A DNA stretch of 64,000 bases from contig NZ_JAYRMI010000001.1 in NCBI RefSeq assembly GCF_041904905.1, positions 62,001-126,000 of the forward strand. Direction: 5' to 3'. How positions within the stretch are numbered: position 1 is the first letter of the stretch; each line of letters begins with the position of its first letter. The stretch comes from Zoogloea sp041904905. GTDB taxonomy: Bacteria > Pseudomonadota > Gammaproteobacteria > Burkholderiales > Rhodocyclaceae. The notes under the pieces are model-generated. The model ran no database searches, had not been told where the DNA came from, and saw nothing but the letters and a program-made list of their open reading frames with translations. Positions 34,716 through 43,885 of this stretch are shown piece after piece. Made by a program: the position numbers and the translations under genes.

Positions 34716-36229
34716 TGGGCGAAGTGGCCGATGCGCCGGATTTCGGCGTTGCGGAACGGGATTTCTCGCGGGTGGACAAGGCGCGGCTGCTGGCCGCCCT
34801 GGCCGAGGTGTTGCCGCCTGCCTGCCTGCTCCACGATCTGGAAGACCTGCGGCCTTACGAGTGCGACGGCATGTCGGCGCTGCGTCAGGTGCCGATGATG
34901 GTGGCGCTGCCCGAGACCGAGGCGCAGGTGGTGGCGATCCTGACGATCTGCGCCGCCCAGGGCGTGCCGGTGGTGGCGCGGGGCGCGGGCACCGGGCTCT
35001 CGGGCGGCGCGCAGCCCCACCGGTTTGGCCTGGTGCTGTCGCTGGCGCGCTTCAAGAAGATCGTCCGGATCGACGCCCACGCCCGCCGGGCGGTGGTTCA
35101 GCCGGGCGTGCGCAACCTGGCGATCTCGGAGGCCGCGGCGCCCTACGGCCTGTATTACGCGCCCGATCCCTCGTCGCAGATCGCCTGCACCATCGGCGGC
35201 AACGTGGCCGAGAACTCGGGCGGCGTGCATTGCCTCAAGTATGGGCTGACGATCCACAACCTGCTCAAGGTGCGCGGCGTGACCATCGCCGGCGAGATCG
35301 TCGAGTTCGGCAGCCTGGCGCTGGATGCGCCGGGCTACGACCTGCTGCCGCTCATCACTGGCTCGGAGGGCATGCTGGCGGTGGTCACCGAGGTGACGGT
35401 GAAGCTCACCCCCAGGCCGCAACTCGCCCAGTGCGTGCTGGCGGCCTTCGACGACGTGGTGAAGGCCGGCGACGCGGTGGCGGCGGTGATCGCGGCGGGC
35501 ATCATCCCGGCCGGGCTGGAGATGATGGACCAGCCGGCCACGGCGGCGGTCGAGGCGTTCGTGCACGCGGGCTACCCGCTGGACGCCCAGGCGATCCTGC
35601 TGTGCGAATCCGACGGCACGCCGGAGGAGGTGGCCGAGGAGGTGGCCCGGGTGCGCGCCATCCTGGCAGCCTGCGGCGCCACAGAGCTGCGGGTGTCCCG
35701 CGACGAGGCGGAGCGGCTGCGCTTCTGGGCCGGGCGCAAGGCGGCGTTTCCGGCGGCCGGGCGGATCTCCCCAGACTATTACTGCATGGACGGCACGATC
35801 CCCCGCAAGCGCCTGGGCGAGATGCTGAAGGCCATCCAGCAGATGGAAAGGAAGTACGCGATGCGCTGCATCAACGTGTTCCACGCGGGCGACGGCAACC
35901 TGCACCCCTTGATCCTCTTCGACGCCAACAAGCCCGGCGACCAGCACACCGCAGAGGCTTTCGGGGCGGAGATCCTGGAGCTGTCGGTGGCGCTCGGGGG
36001 CACGATCACTGGCGAGCACGGGGTAGGCATCGAGAAGATCAACCAGATGTGCAGCCAGTTCGCCACGCCCGAGATCAAAGCCTTCCACCGGGTGAAGGCG
36101 GCGTTCGACCCGGCGGGCTTGCTCAACCCGGGCAAGGCCATCCCGACCCTCAACCGCTGCGCCGAATACGGCCGCGAGCGGATGGGGGCAAGCGTGGCCC
36201 AGGCCCATCCCGAGCTGCCGCGCTTCTGA
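34715..36229 (+). CDS. glcD: Glycolate oxidase FAD-linked subunit GlcD
   Basis: A flavoprotein that oxidises glycolate to glyoxylate, feeding electrons to the membrane chain. The 504-aa product has the VAO-type FAD domain with VVARGAGTGLSGGAQPH, DPSSQIACTIGGNVAENSGG and the C-terminal GEHGVGIEKINQMC and HAGDGNLHPLILFD motifs. ATG 34715 follows GGAGAGGAGAGG; a GTG three bases earlier overlaps the regulator stop. It forms an operon with the small protein, glcE and glcF. Confidence 0.95.
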   Translation: MGEVADAPDFGVAERDFSRVDKARLLAALAEVLPPACLLHDLEDLRPYECDGMSALRQVPMMVALPETEAQVVAILTICAAQGVPVVARGAGTGLSGGAQPHRFGLVLSLARFKKIVRIDAHARRAVVQPGVRNLAISEAAAPYGLYYAPDPSSQIACTIGGNVAENSGGVHCLKYGLTIHNLLKVRGVTIAGEIVEFGSLALDAPGYDLLPLITGSEGMLAVVTEVTVKLTPRPQLAQCVLAAFDDVVKAGDAVAAVIAAGIIPAGLEMMDQPATAAVEAFVHAGYPLDAQAILLCESDGTPEEVAEEVARVRAILAACGATELRVSRDEAERLRFWAGRKAAFPAAGRISPDYYCMDGTIPRKRLGEMLKAIQQMERKYAMRCINVFHAGDGNLHPLILFDANKPGDQHTAEAFGAEILELSVALGGTITGEHGVGIEKINQMCSQFATPEIKAFHRVKAAFDPAGLLNPGKAIPTLNRCAEYGRERMGASVAQAHPELPRF

Positions 36230-36390
36230 TGGAAACGATCTCCGAAGGATGGCTGCAGTTCCTGTTCGTCGCCGTGCCGGTGCTGTCGTTGATCGGCACC
36301 TGGATGGGTTTGCGCACCGCCGGCCGGCTGGCCGAGCGGCGCAACAAGGAGGAGGGCAAGCGTGAGCGGGCAGATTCAGGCGTGGAGTGA
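36229..36390 (+). CDS. Small membrane protein between glcD and glcE
   Basis: A 53-aa frame whose ATG overlaps the glcD stop by one base (TGATG) and whose end overlaps glcE by 29 bp. It encodes one predicted transmembrane helix (FLFVAVPVLSLIGTWMGL) and a basic-acidic tail RLAERRNKEEGKRERADSG. The tight coupling and clear helix support a real gene that could anchor the otherwise soluble GlcDE complex at the membrane. I know of no named family. Confidence 0.6.
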   Translation: METISEGWLQFLFVAVPVLSLIGTWMGLRTAGRLAERRNKEEGKRERADSGVE

Positions 36391-37423
36391 GCGCATCCGC
36401 GCGGCGGCGGCGGAACGCCAGCCCCTGTGCATCCGCGGGGGCGGCACCAAGGCTTTCTATGGCGGGCCGGAGCGCGGCGAACCGCTGCCGGTGGACGGCC
36501 ATCGGGGCATCCTCAATTACGCGCCCAGCGAGCTGGTGGTGAGCGTCCGGGCGGGCACCCCGCTGGCCGAACTCGAAGCGGCGCTGGCCGCCGAGAACCA
36601 GATGCTGGCCTTCGAGCCACCCCACTTTGGCGAAGGTGGCACCGTGGGCGGCTGTGTGGCGGCGGGCCTCGCCGGGCCGCGTCGGGCGGCTGTGGGCGGG
36701 GTGCGGGATTTCGTGCTGGGCGCCACCCTCATCGACGGCCGGGGCGACGTGCTGCGCTTTGGCGGTGAGGTGATGAAGAACGTAGCCGGCTACGACGTCT
36801 CGCGGGTGTTGGCGGGCAGCCTGGGTACGCTCGGCTTGATCGTCGACGTCTCGCTGAAGGTGTTGCCCAGGCCGGTGGCCGAGACGACGCTGCGCTTCGA
36901 GATGGGCGAATCCGCCGCGCTGCACCAGCTCAACGCCTGGGCCGGCCAGCCGCTGCCGATCTCCGCCAGCGCGTGGCGGGGCGGCGTGCTGCATCTACGG
37001 TTGTCAGGCGCGGGTGCGGCGGTGGATGCGGCGGCTCGACGGCTGGGCGGCGAGCAGCTCGCGGACGACGCGGCGGCGGACCTGTGGCGCAGCCTGCGGG
37101 ATCACCGGGACGACTTTTTTGCCGGCGCGCAGCCCCTGTGGCGGCTGTCGGTGCCGAGCGATGCGCTGGCCGTGGCCCTGCCCGGCGAGCAGCTGGTGGA
37201 GTGGGGCGGCGCCCAGCGCTGGTTGCGCTCGGACGCGCCGCCCGCCGAGATCCGGGCCCGCGCCGCGGCACTTGGCGGCCATGCCACCCTGTTCCGCGGC
37301 GGGGTGCGGGGCGAGGCCTTCCACCCGCTGCCGGCGCCCATGCTGGCCCTGCAGCGCAAGCTCAAGCGCGCCTTCGATCCTGCTGGCGTCTTCAATCCCG
37401 GTCGTCTCCACCCCGAAGCCTGA
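36362..37423 (+). CDS. glcE: Glycolate oxidase FAD-binding subunit GlcE
   Basis: The second flavin-domain subunit of glycolate oxidase. The 353-aa product has LCIRGGGTKAFYGG, the LAFEPPHFGEGGTVGGCVAAG FAD segment (shortened here) and VMKNVAGYDVSRVLAGSLGTLG, all GlcE hallmarks. The GTG start at 36362 follows AAGGAGG in the small upstream gene. glcF follows after 3 bp. Confidence 0.93.
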   Translation: MSGQIQAWSERIRAAAAERQPLCIRGGGTKAFYGGPERGEPLPVDGHRGILNYAPSELVVSVRAGTPLAELEAALAAENQMLAFEPPHFGEGGTVGGCVAAGLAGPRRAAVGGVRDFVLGATLIDGRGDVLRFGGEVMKNVAGYDVSRVLAGSLGTLGLIVDVSLKVLPRPVAETTLRFEMGESAALHQLNAWAGQPLPISASAWRGGVLHLRLSGAGAAVDAAARRLGGEQLADDAAADLWRSLRDHRDDFFAGAQPLWRLSVPSDALAVALPGEQLVEWGGAQRWLRSDAPPAEIRARAAALGGHATLFRGGVRGEAFHPLPAPMLALQRKLKRAFDPAGVFNPGRLHPEA

Positions 37424-37426
37424 GCC

Positions 37427-38674
37427 ATGCAGACCCATCTCGCCGATTTCATCCGCGACACGCCGGAGGGCCGCGAGGCCGAAGACATCCTGCGCAAGTG
37501 CGTGCATTGCGGTTTCTGCACCGCCACCTGCCCCACCTACCAGCTGCTCGGGGACGAGCTGGACGGCCCCCGGGGGCGCATCTACCTCATCAAGCAGGTG
37601 CTCGAAGGCCAGCCGGCCACCGAGAAGACGCGCCTGCATCTGGATCGCTGCCTCACCTGCCGGTCGTGCGAGAGCACCTGCCCATCCGGCGTGGAGTATG
37701 CCCGGCTGGCCGACATCGGCCGTGACGTGGTGGAGCGGCAGGTGCCGCGTACCGGCGTGGATCGGTTGCAGCGGGCGGCGCTGAAGGCGCTCATCCCCGA
37801 GCGTACGCTGTTCGGGTCGGCGCTGGGCCTGGGGCGGCTGGTCAAACCCTTGCTGCCCCGCGTCATCGCGGGGAAGATCCCCGCTGCAGATGGCGCCGGT
37901 AGATGGCCGGCGCCGCGTCACGCCCGGCGGATGATTGCGCTGGCCGGCTGCGTTCAGCCTTCGATGCGCCCCTCGATCAACGCGGCGGCTGCCCGGGTGC
38001 TGGACAGGCTTGGCATTTCGCTGGTCGAGACGGTCACCGCCGGTTGCTGCGGCGCAGTCCGCTTTCACCTGCACGACCAGGCGGGCGGGCGCGACGATGC
38101 GCGGCGCAATATCGATGCCTGGTGGCCCGCCATCGCGTCGGGCGAGGTGGAGGCAATCGTGGTCACCGCGTCCGGCTGCGGTGCCCACGTGAAGGAGTAT
38201 GGGCACCTCCTGAAGCAGGATCCGGCCTACGCCGAAAAGGCGGCAAAGGTGGCGTCGATGAGCCGGGATATTGCCGAGGTGCTCGCCGCCGAGCGGGTGC
38301 GGCTCGACCCGCTGCTGGCCGCAGCCGGTGCCCGGACGAGCGGAGGACGGGTCGCCTTCCACTCGCCATGCAGCCTGCAACACGGCCAGCGGGTGCGCGG
38401 AGTGGTCGAAAGCGTGCTTGCCGCAGCAGGCTTCGAGCTTGCGCCGGTGCGCGATTCCCATTTGTGCTGCGGCTCGGCCGGCACGTATTCACTCCTCCAA
38501 CCCAATTTGGCCACTGAACTACGTGACGACAAGCTCTCGGCCTTGCAACAATATGGTGCCGACTGCATAGTTTCGGCCAATGTTGGCTGCATTGGGCATC
38601 TCGCCACGGCAGCGACGCTGCCGGTACGACATTGGATTGAACTTATCGATGAAAAAGTCACACAATCGGCCTGA
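37427..38674 (+). CDS. glcF: Glycolate oxidase iron-sulfur subunit GlcF
   Basis: A 415-aa electron-transfer subunit. Two 4Fe-4S motifs are seen: CVHCGFCTATCPTYQ near residue 25 and CLTCRSCESTCPSG near 75. Two CCG-type domains follow, AGCVQP...TAGCCGAVRFHLHD and SPCSLQHGQ...HLCCGSAGTY, which hold or relay electrons in this family. It completes glcDEF; electrons probably go to quinone. Confidence 0.95.
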   Translation: MQTHLADFIRDTPEGREAEDILRKCVHCGFCTATCPTYQLLGDELDGPRGRIYLIKQVLEGQPATEKTRLHLDRCLTCRSCESTCPSGVEYARLADIGRDVVERQVPRTGVDRLQRAALKALIPERTLFGSALGLGRLVKPLLPRVIAGKIPAADGAGRWPAPRHARRMIALAGCVQPSMRPSINAAAARVLDRLGISLVETVTAGCCGAVRFHLHDQAGGRDDARRNIDAWWPAIASGEVEAIVVTASGCGAHVKEYGHLLKQDPAYAEKAAKVASMSRDIAEVLAAERVRLDPLLAAAGARTSGGRVAFHSPCSLQHGQRVRGVVESVLAAAGFELAPVRDSHLCCGSAGTYSLLQPNLATELRDDKLSALQQYGADCIVSANVGCIGHLATAATLPVRHWIELIDEKVTQSA

Positions 38675-38881
38675 AAGCGAAACGTCGTCTTTATTACTAA
38701 AGAAATAAACGGTTAAACTTCGTGAATGTCAGTTGTCTGCCGCCTGGGCGGCGTGATCCTGTGAATCAGTGCGGAGTTCCGTTTGTTCGGTTTTCATTGT
38801 CGGCCATTCTTGGCCGGGGGGTGTCGCGGCCGATGGCCCGTGCCTCGATGATGTGCGTCACGTGCTGATTGTTCGAGTTAC

Positions 38882-39730
38882 ATGCTGAATCCAACGCTAT
38901 CGTCCCTTTCCGCTCCCGACTCGGTGAGTTCCAAGAAGCGCTATCAGGCGGAAGCCTGCGTGGCCAAGCACACCGGCGACCGCACCGAGCAGCAGGATCG
39001 GGCCGCGGTGTTCGCCCATCCGACCCGCAAGGGCACACTCATGGCGGTACTGGCCGACGGCATGGGCGGGCATTCCGGCGGGGCCATGGCGGCGGAGCAG
39101 GTGATCCTCAAGGCCAAGCAGAACTTCGAGGCCTACGCGCCGGCCTCCGAGAGCGCACCCGATCTCTTGCGCAGCATCATCGACGAGGCACATATCGTCA
39201 TCAAGCTGACGCGCTTCACCAGCGAACAAGACCCCCACAGCACGGCCGTGGTCTTCATGATGCAGCCGGATCGGGCCGATTGGGCGCATTGCGGCGATTC
39301 GCGCTTCTACCATTTTCGGCGTGGGGCGCTGGTCACCCGCAGCGTCGATCATTCGCTGGTCGAGGAACTCGTCCGCAAGGGGCGGCTCGATGCCGAGGGG
39401 GCGCTGCGCCACCCTAACCGTAACGTGCTGTTGTCGTGCCTGGGCTCCGAGCGGGAGCCGCGGGTCGATATCGGTCACGCTTCGCCGCTGGTGGGAGGCG
39501 ATGCCTTCCTGCTGTGTTCCGACGGGCTGTGGGCCTACATCTCCGAGGACGAGATGGGGCAGATTCTTGAAACCCAGTCACCGCGGGACGCGGCTTCCGC
39601 ACTGATCGAGCTGGCACGTCAGCGGGCACGAGGCGGCGGCGACAACATCTCGCTTGCCATCGTCAAGCTGGTCGAGGTCGTCCAGAAGCCGGCCGCCAAA
39701 AACGAGTTTCCCCGGCTGGGCGGGCGCTGA
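38882..39730 (+). CDS. PP2C-family serine/threonine protein phosphatase
   Basis: A 282-aa PPM phosphatase. The metal-binding aspartates are in TGDRTEQQDR, LADGMGGHSGG and GGDNISLAIVKL, and the SRFYHFRRG and VDHSLVEELVRKG motifs are present. There is no membrane segment. It dephosphorylates Ser/Thr proteins, but no kinase gene is adjacent. The 207-bp region upstream is relatively AT-rich at its start and contains small hairpins, consistent with a promoter region, but I cannot assign boxes. Confidence 0.9.
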   Translation: MLNPTLSSLSAPDSVSSKKRYQAEACVAKHTGDRTEQQDRAAVFAHPTRKGTLMAVLADGMGGHSGGAMAAEQVILKAKQNFEAYAPASESAPDLLRSIIDEAHIVIKLTRFTSEQDPHSTAVVFMMQPDRADWAHCGDSRFYHFRRGALVTRSVDHSLVEELVRKGRLDAEGALRHPNRNVLLSCLGSEREPRVDIGHASPLVGGDAFLLCSDGLWAYISEDEMGQILETQSPRDAASALIELARQRARGGGDNISLAIVKLVEVVQKPAAKNEFPRLGGR

Positions 39731-39769
39731 GGGGGCTTGCCCCACCGCCGGCTCGACAAGGGGGCTGGC

Positions 39770-40852
39770 TCAGTGGGTCGTGAGCCAGTTGCGTCGCCAG
39801 AAAGACGCGGCCATCACGGCTGCCGCGCTCAGCATCAGCCCGAGCGCCATCCAGAAGCCGTCTGGGTCGTCCAGAAACGGCATTTCATGAAAATTCATCC
39901 CGAAGATACCGGCTATCAGCGTGGCGGGCATGAACAGGGTGGTCAGCACGGTGAGGATGCGTACCTCGGTATTGAGGCGGTTGCTGACGCTCGACAGATA
40001 GATGTCGAGCAGGTCGGCCAGCAGATCCCGGACTGACTCCAGCGATTCGAGTACGTGCACCGTGTGATCGTAGATGTCCCGCAGGTAGAGCCGGGTGTCG
40101 GCGCTGAAGAAGCCGTTGTCGGCCCGGGCGAGGGTGTTGAGGATCTCCCGCAGGGGCCAGACGGCCCGTCGCAGGACCAGCGCCTCGTGCTTGACCCGGT
40201 TGATCTCGGCCAGCAGGGCCGGAGTGGGGCGGGTGAGGGCGGCATCCTCGAGGTCTTCGGCCATGTCGCCCAGGTTGTCGAGCATCACGAAGTAGCGGTC
40301 GACCAGTGTGTCGAGAATGGCGTAGGCCAGGTAGTCGGTGCCGTGGGCGCGCATTGCGCCGTGCTCGGCCCGCAGACGCTCGCGGACAGCCTCGAAGGCG
40401 CCGGTGGCGCGCTCCTGGAAGGTGAGCACGAAGTTGCGCCCGAGCACGATGCTGACCTGATCCGAATGAAGGCTGCGGGATTCTGGATCGAAGTCGAAGC
40501 AGCGGGCAACAATGAAGAGGTAGTCGGCGTATTCGTCGCTCTTCGGGCGCTGGTGGGTGTTGAGGATGTCTTCCTGGACGAGGGGGTGCAGCTTGAAACG
40601 GCGGCCGATTTCGGCCATCACCGCAGGGTCGTGCAGGCCATAGACGTTGAGCCACATCTTCTCGCGGGTGGCGTGGTGCCGGCGGGATAGCTCGATGTCC
40701 TCAAAACGGGTCTCGGTGATGCCTTGGGAATCGTACTCGATGAGGGTGATGCTGGGCTTTTCGGTCTTGATTTCGCCGATATGCACCAGTGACCCTGGGG
40801 GTAACCCTAACTTGCGGGTTGGGTGGGCACGTTTCTTGTTAGACTTTCTCAT
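39770..40852 (-). CDS. corA: CorA-family magnesium/cobalt transporter
   Basis: A pentameric inner-membrane divalent-cation channel. The 360-aa protein has a large cytoplasmic N-terminal domain (HPLVQEDILNTHQRPK), a long helix and two C-terminal membrane helices with the diagnostic GMN motif in AGIFGMNFHEMPFLDD. A basic tail WRRN ends the protein. ATG 40852 is preferred; a TTG at 40867 is in frame. It is convergent with the phosphatase gene and divergent from pntAA. Confidence 0.93.
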   Translation of the reverse strand: MRKSNKKRAHPTRKLGLPPGSLVHIGEIKTEKPSITLIEYDSQGITETRFEDIELSRRHHATREKMWLNVYGLHDPAVMAEIGRRFKLHPLVQEDILNTHQRPKSDEYADYLFIVARCFDFDPESRSLHSDQVSIVLGRNFVLTFQERATGAFEAVRERLRAEHGAMRAHGTDYLAYAILDTLVDRYFVMLDNLGDMAEDLEDAALTRPTPALLAEINRVKHEALVLRRAVWPLREILNTLARADNGFFSADTRLYLRDIYDHTVHVLESLESVRDLLADLLDIYLSSVSNRLNTEVRILTVLTTLFMPATLIAGIFGMNFHEMPFLDDPDGFWMALGLMLSAAAVMAASFWRRNWLTTH

Positions 40853-41023
40853 CGTGATCTTGCTCAATGGCCGAAAATTGCGAGTTCTTTTACGAGAATC
40901 CTGCGGTTTTCCCGATTTTTCAGGGCTGGCCTGGGCGTTTCATGGTTGAACAGCACGTGTTGTCGTTGTCGAAACCCTCTCACGACGATAGCAGAAACCT
41001 AACAATTCTTATAAGGAGGTTCC

Positions 41024-42148
41024 ATGCCTCTGGTCATCGGTGTGACCAAAGAGTTCACGCCGGGCGAGCGCCGCGTCGCGCTGGTTCCGGACGTAGCCAA
41101 AAAGTATCAGGGGCTTGGGGCGGCGTTGCTGCTCCAGGCGGGGGCCGGCTCGTCGGCGTACTACCGGGATGAAGATTACGGTTCGGCGGAACTCGTCGGC
41201 GACGCTTCGTCCGTCCTTGGCAAGGCGGATGTCGTGCTGCAGGTGCAGCCGCTCAGCCTGGACGATCTGAACGAACTCAAGCCCGGTGCGGTGCTGATCG
41301 GCCTGCAGCAGCCGTGGTCCAGTCGCGAGCGTATCGAACTGTTGCGCCAGAAACGGATCACCTGTTTCGCTTTGGAGCTGCTCCCGCGCATCAGCCGCGC
41401 CCAGAGCATGGACGTGCTGTCCAGCCAGGCAGCGGTGGCGGGTTACGAGTGCGCGCTGATCGCGGCCGACCACTCGCCCAAGTTCTTCCCGATGCTGACC
41501 TACGCGGCCGGCACGATCCGTCCGGCCAAGGTGCTGGTGATCGGCGCCGGCGTGGCGGGCCTGCAGGCGATCGCCACGGCCAAGCGGCTGGGGGCGATGG
41601 TCTCGGGCTACGACGTGCGGCCGGAAACCAGGGAGCAGATCGAGTCGCTGGGCGCCAAGTTTGTCGATACCGGCGTGTCGGCTGCAGGCACCGGCGGCTA
41701 CGCCCGTGAGCTCACCGACGACGAAAAGCGTCAGCAGGCCGAGAAGCTCGGCAAGGCGATCGCCGATTGCGACGTGCTCATCACCACCGCGGCCATCCCG
41801 GGCAAGAAGGCGCCGGTGATCGTCTCCGCAGAGATGGTGGCGCGCATGAAGCCGGGTTCGGTGGTCGTCGACATGGCGGCCGAGACCGGCGGCAACGTGG
41901 CCGGCACGATGGCGGGCGAGAAGACCTGGGTTGGCGAAACCCTCATCATCGGCCCCACCAACATCCCGAGTCGCATGCCGGTGCATGCCTCCGAGATGTA
42001 CGCCAAAAACCTCTTCAACTTCATCTCGCCCTTCATCAAGGACGGGGCGCTGGCCCTGGACTGGGAAGACGAGGTGCTGGCGGGCGCGTGCCTGACCCAC
42101 GCGGGCGAACTGCGCCACGCCGGCGTCAAGCAGGCCCTTGGCCTGTAA
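41024..42148 (+). CDS. pntAA: NAD(P) transhydrogenase subunit alpha part 1
   Basis: The soluble NAD(H)-binding domain of proton-translocating transhydrogenase. The 374-aa product starts PLVIGVTKEFTPGERRVAL and has the dinucleotide fold VLVIGAGVAGLQAIATAKRL near residue 175 and the GYDVRPETREQIESLGA segment. A near-perfect AAGGAGG lies before the ATG. Alpha is split into pntAA and pntAB here, as in many alpha- and betaproteobacteria. Confidence 0.96.
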   Translation: MPLVIGVTKEFTPGERRVALVPDVAKKYQGLGAALLLQAGAGSSAYYRDEDYGSAELVGDASSVLGKADVVLQVQPLSLDDLNELKPGAVLIGLQQPWSSRERIELLRQKRITCFALELLPRISRAQSMDVLSSQAAVAGYECALIAADHSPKFFPMLTYAAGTIRPAKVLVIGAGVAGLQAIATAKRLGAMVSGYDVRPETREQIESLGAKFVDTGVSAAGTGGYARELTDDEKRQQAEKLGKAIADCDVLITTAAIPGKKAPVIVSAEMVARMKPGSVVVDMAAETGGNVAGTMAGEKTWVGETLIIGPTNIPSRMPVHASEMYAKNLFNFISPFIKDGALALDWEDEVLAGACLTHAGELRHAGVKQALGL

Positions 42149-42161
42149 CCGGGAGACGATC

Positions 42162-42446
42162 ATGGACGGATTTGTCGCACTCTATATCTTCATGCTCGCC
42201 GCCTTCACCGGTTACGAGGTCATTTCCCGTGTGCCGGTGATCCTGCACACCCCGCTGATGTCGGGTTCCAACTTCGTGCACGGCGTGGTGCTGGTGGGCG
42301 GCATGATCGCCCTCGGCCAGGCTGAGACCCCGCTCGAACAGGCCATCGGTTTCGTGGCCGTGCTGCTGGGCGCGGCCAACGCGGCCGGCGGTTACGTGGT
42401 GACCGAACGCATGCTCGCCATGTTCAAGTCGAAGGAGAAGAACTGA
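42162..42446 (+). CDS. pntAB: NAD(P) transhydrogenase subunit alpha part 2
   Basis: The membrane part of the split alpha subunit, 94 aa with three hydrophobic helices: ALYIFMLAAFTGYEVISRVP, FVHGVVLVGGMIALG and IGFVAVLLGAANAAGGYVVT. The sequence VPVILHTPLMSGSNFVHG is a conserved stretch at the proton path. GGGAG precedes ATG 42162. The stop overlaps the pntB start by one base. Confidence 0.95.
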   Translation: MDGFVALYIFMLAAFTGYEVISRVPVILHTPLMSGSNFVHGVVLVGGMIALGQAETPLEQAIGFVAVLLGAANAAGGYVVTERMLAMFKSKEKN

Positions 42447-43819
42447 TGGCGATCAAGTGGCTGATTGACGCGAGCTACTTCGTGGCCGCGGTGCTCTTCA
42501 TTCTTGGCCTGAAGGGCATGAGTTCGCCGGTTTCGGCGCGCAAGGGGATCATCTGGGCGGGCGTCGGCATGGTGCTCGCTACGGTGGTCACGTTCCTCAC
42601 TCCGGGCATGAACAACTTTGCCCTGATGGTCATCGCCATCGCCATCGGCGGTGCGCTGGCCTGGATCTCCGGCAAGAAGGTCGCCATGACCGACATGCCG
42701 CAGATGGTGGCGATTTATAACGGCATGGGCGGCGGCGCGGCGGCGGCCATCGCGGCGGTCGAGTTTGCCCGCGGCGAGATGCACGGCACCGTGGTCACGC
42801 TGCTGGCCACGCTGGGCGCGCTGATCGGCGCGGTGTCGTTCTCCGGCTCGGTAGTGGCGTGGGCCAAGCTCCAGGGCGTGATGAAGAAGGCCTTCCGGCT
42901 GCCGGCCCAGAACGCGGTGAACGTCGTCCTGGCTCTGGCAACCCTGGGCCTGGGCGTGGCGATCGTGATCGCCCCGGCCATCGACCCGATGCTGGTGGGT
43001 GCGTTCTTCATCCTGGCGCTGGTGCTCGGCGTGATCATCACGCTGCCCATCGGCGGTGCGGACATGCCGGTGGTGATCTCGCTGTTCAACGCCTTCACCG
43101 GCCTGGCCGTGGGTTTCGAGGGCTTCGTGATGGGGATTCCGGCGCTCATCATCGCCGGTATCGTGGTCGGCGCGGCCGGCACGCTGCTCACCCAGCTGAT
43201 GGCCAAGGCGATGAACCGGCCGATCTCCAACATCCTTTTCGTGCCGATGGCTGCGGCCGGTGCCGGCGAGGCGGTGGAAGGCGAGCAGAAGGAAGTCGGC
43301 GCCATGGATGCAGCGGCGATGATGCGCTACGCCAGCAAGGTCATCATCGTGCCGGGCTACGGCATGGCGGTGGCCGGCGCCCAGCACAAGGTGTGGGAGA
43401 TGACCGCGCTGCTGGAGGAAGCCGGCGTCGAGGTGAGCTTCGCGATCCACCCGGTCGCGGGCCGCATGCCGGGCCACATGAACGTGCTGCTGGCCGAGGC
43501 CGGCGTGCCCTACGAGAAGATCTTCGACCTGGAGGAAATCAACGCCGATTTCGCCCAGGCCGATGTGGCACTGGTGATCGGCGCGAACGACGTGGTGAAC
43601 CCGTCGGCGCGCACCGACAAGTCCAGCCCGATCTACGGCATGCCCATCCTCAACGCCGATCTCGCCCAGAACGTGATCGTCGTGAAGCGTGGCAAGGGCA
43701 CCGGCTACTCGGGCATCGAGAACGCGCTGTTCTACAAGGACAACACCCGGCTGCTGTACGGCTCTGCCCAGCAGGCGATTGCCGAGGTGATCCAGCACGT
43801 GAAGGCGATGTCGGTCTGA
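42446..43819 (+). CDS. pntB: NAD(P) transhydrogenase subunit beta
   Basis: Holds the membrane half and NADP(H)-binding domain of the transhydrogenase, which makes NADPH at the expense of the proton motive force. The 457-aa product has about nine helices, then a C-terminal domain with KVIIVPGYGMAVAGAQHKVW and NERLLYGSAQ-like (here NTRLLYGSAQQA) motifs. The conserved VIGANDVVNPSA segment is present. A terminator follows. Confidence 0.96.
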   Translation: MAIKWLIDASYFVAAVLFILGLKGMSSPVSARKGIIWAGVGMVLATVVTFLTPGMNNFALMVIAIAIGGALAWISGKKVAMTDMPQMVAIYNGMGGGAAAAIAAVEFARGEMHGTVVTLLATLGALIGAVSFSGSVVAWAKLQGVMKKAFRLPAQNAVNVVLALATLGLGVAIVIAPAIDPMLVGAFFILALVLGVIITLPIGGADMPVVISLFNAFTGLAVGFEGFVMGIPALIIAGIVVGAAGTLLTQLMAKAMNRPISNILFVPMAAAGAGEAVEGEQKEVGAMDAAAMMRYASKVIIVPGYGMAVAGAQHKVWEMTALLEEAGVEVSFAIHPVAGRMPGHMNVLLAEAGVPYEKIFDLEEINADFAQADVALVIGANDVVNPSARTDKSSPIYGMPILNADLAQNVIVVKRGKGTGYSGIENALFYKDNTRLLYGSAQQAIAEVIQHVKAMSV

Positions 43820-43840
43820 CCGCCAGCCTGCACTGCAACG

Positions 43841-43875
43841 AAAAAGCCACCCTCAGGTGGCTTTTTTGTTTTTGG
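43841..43875 (+). terminator. Rho-independent terminator after pntB
   Basis: AAAAAGCCACC-CTCA-GGTGGCTTTTTTG makes a compact hairpin with long T-run, 21 bp after the pntB stop. It also faces the end of the convergent sixA gene. Confidence 0.92.
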
Positions 43876-43885
43876 AGCAACCGGA

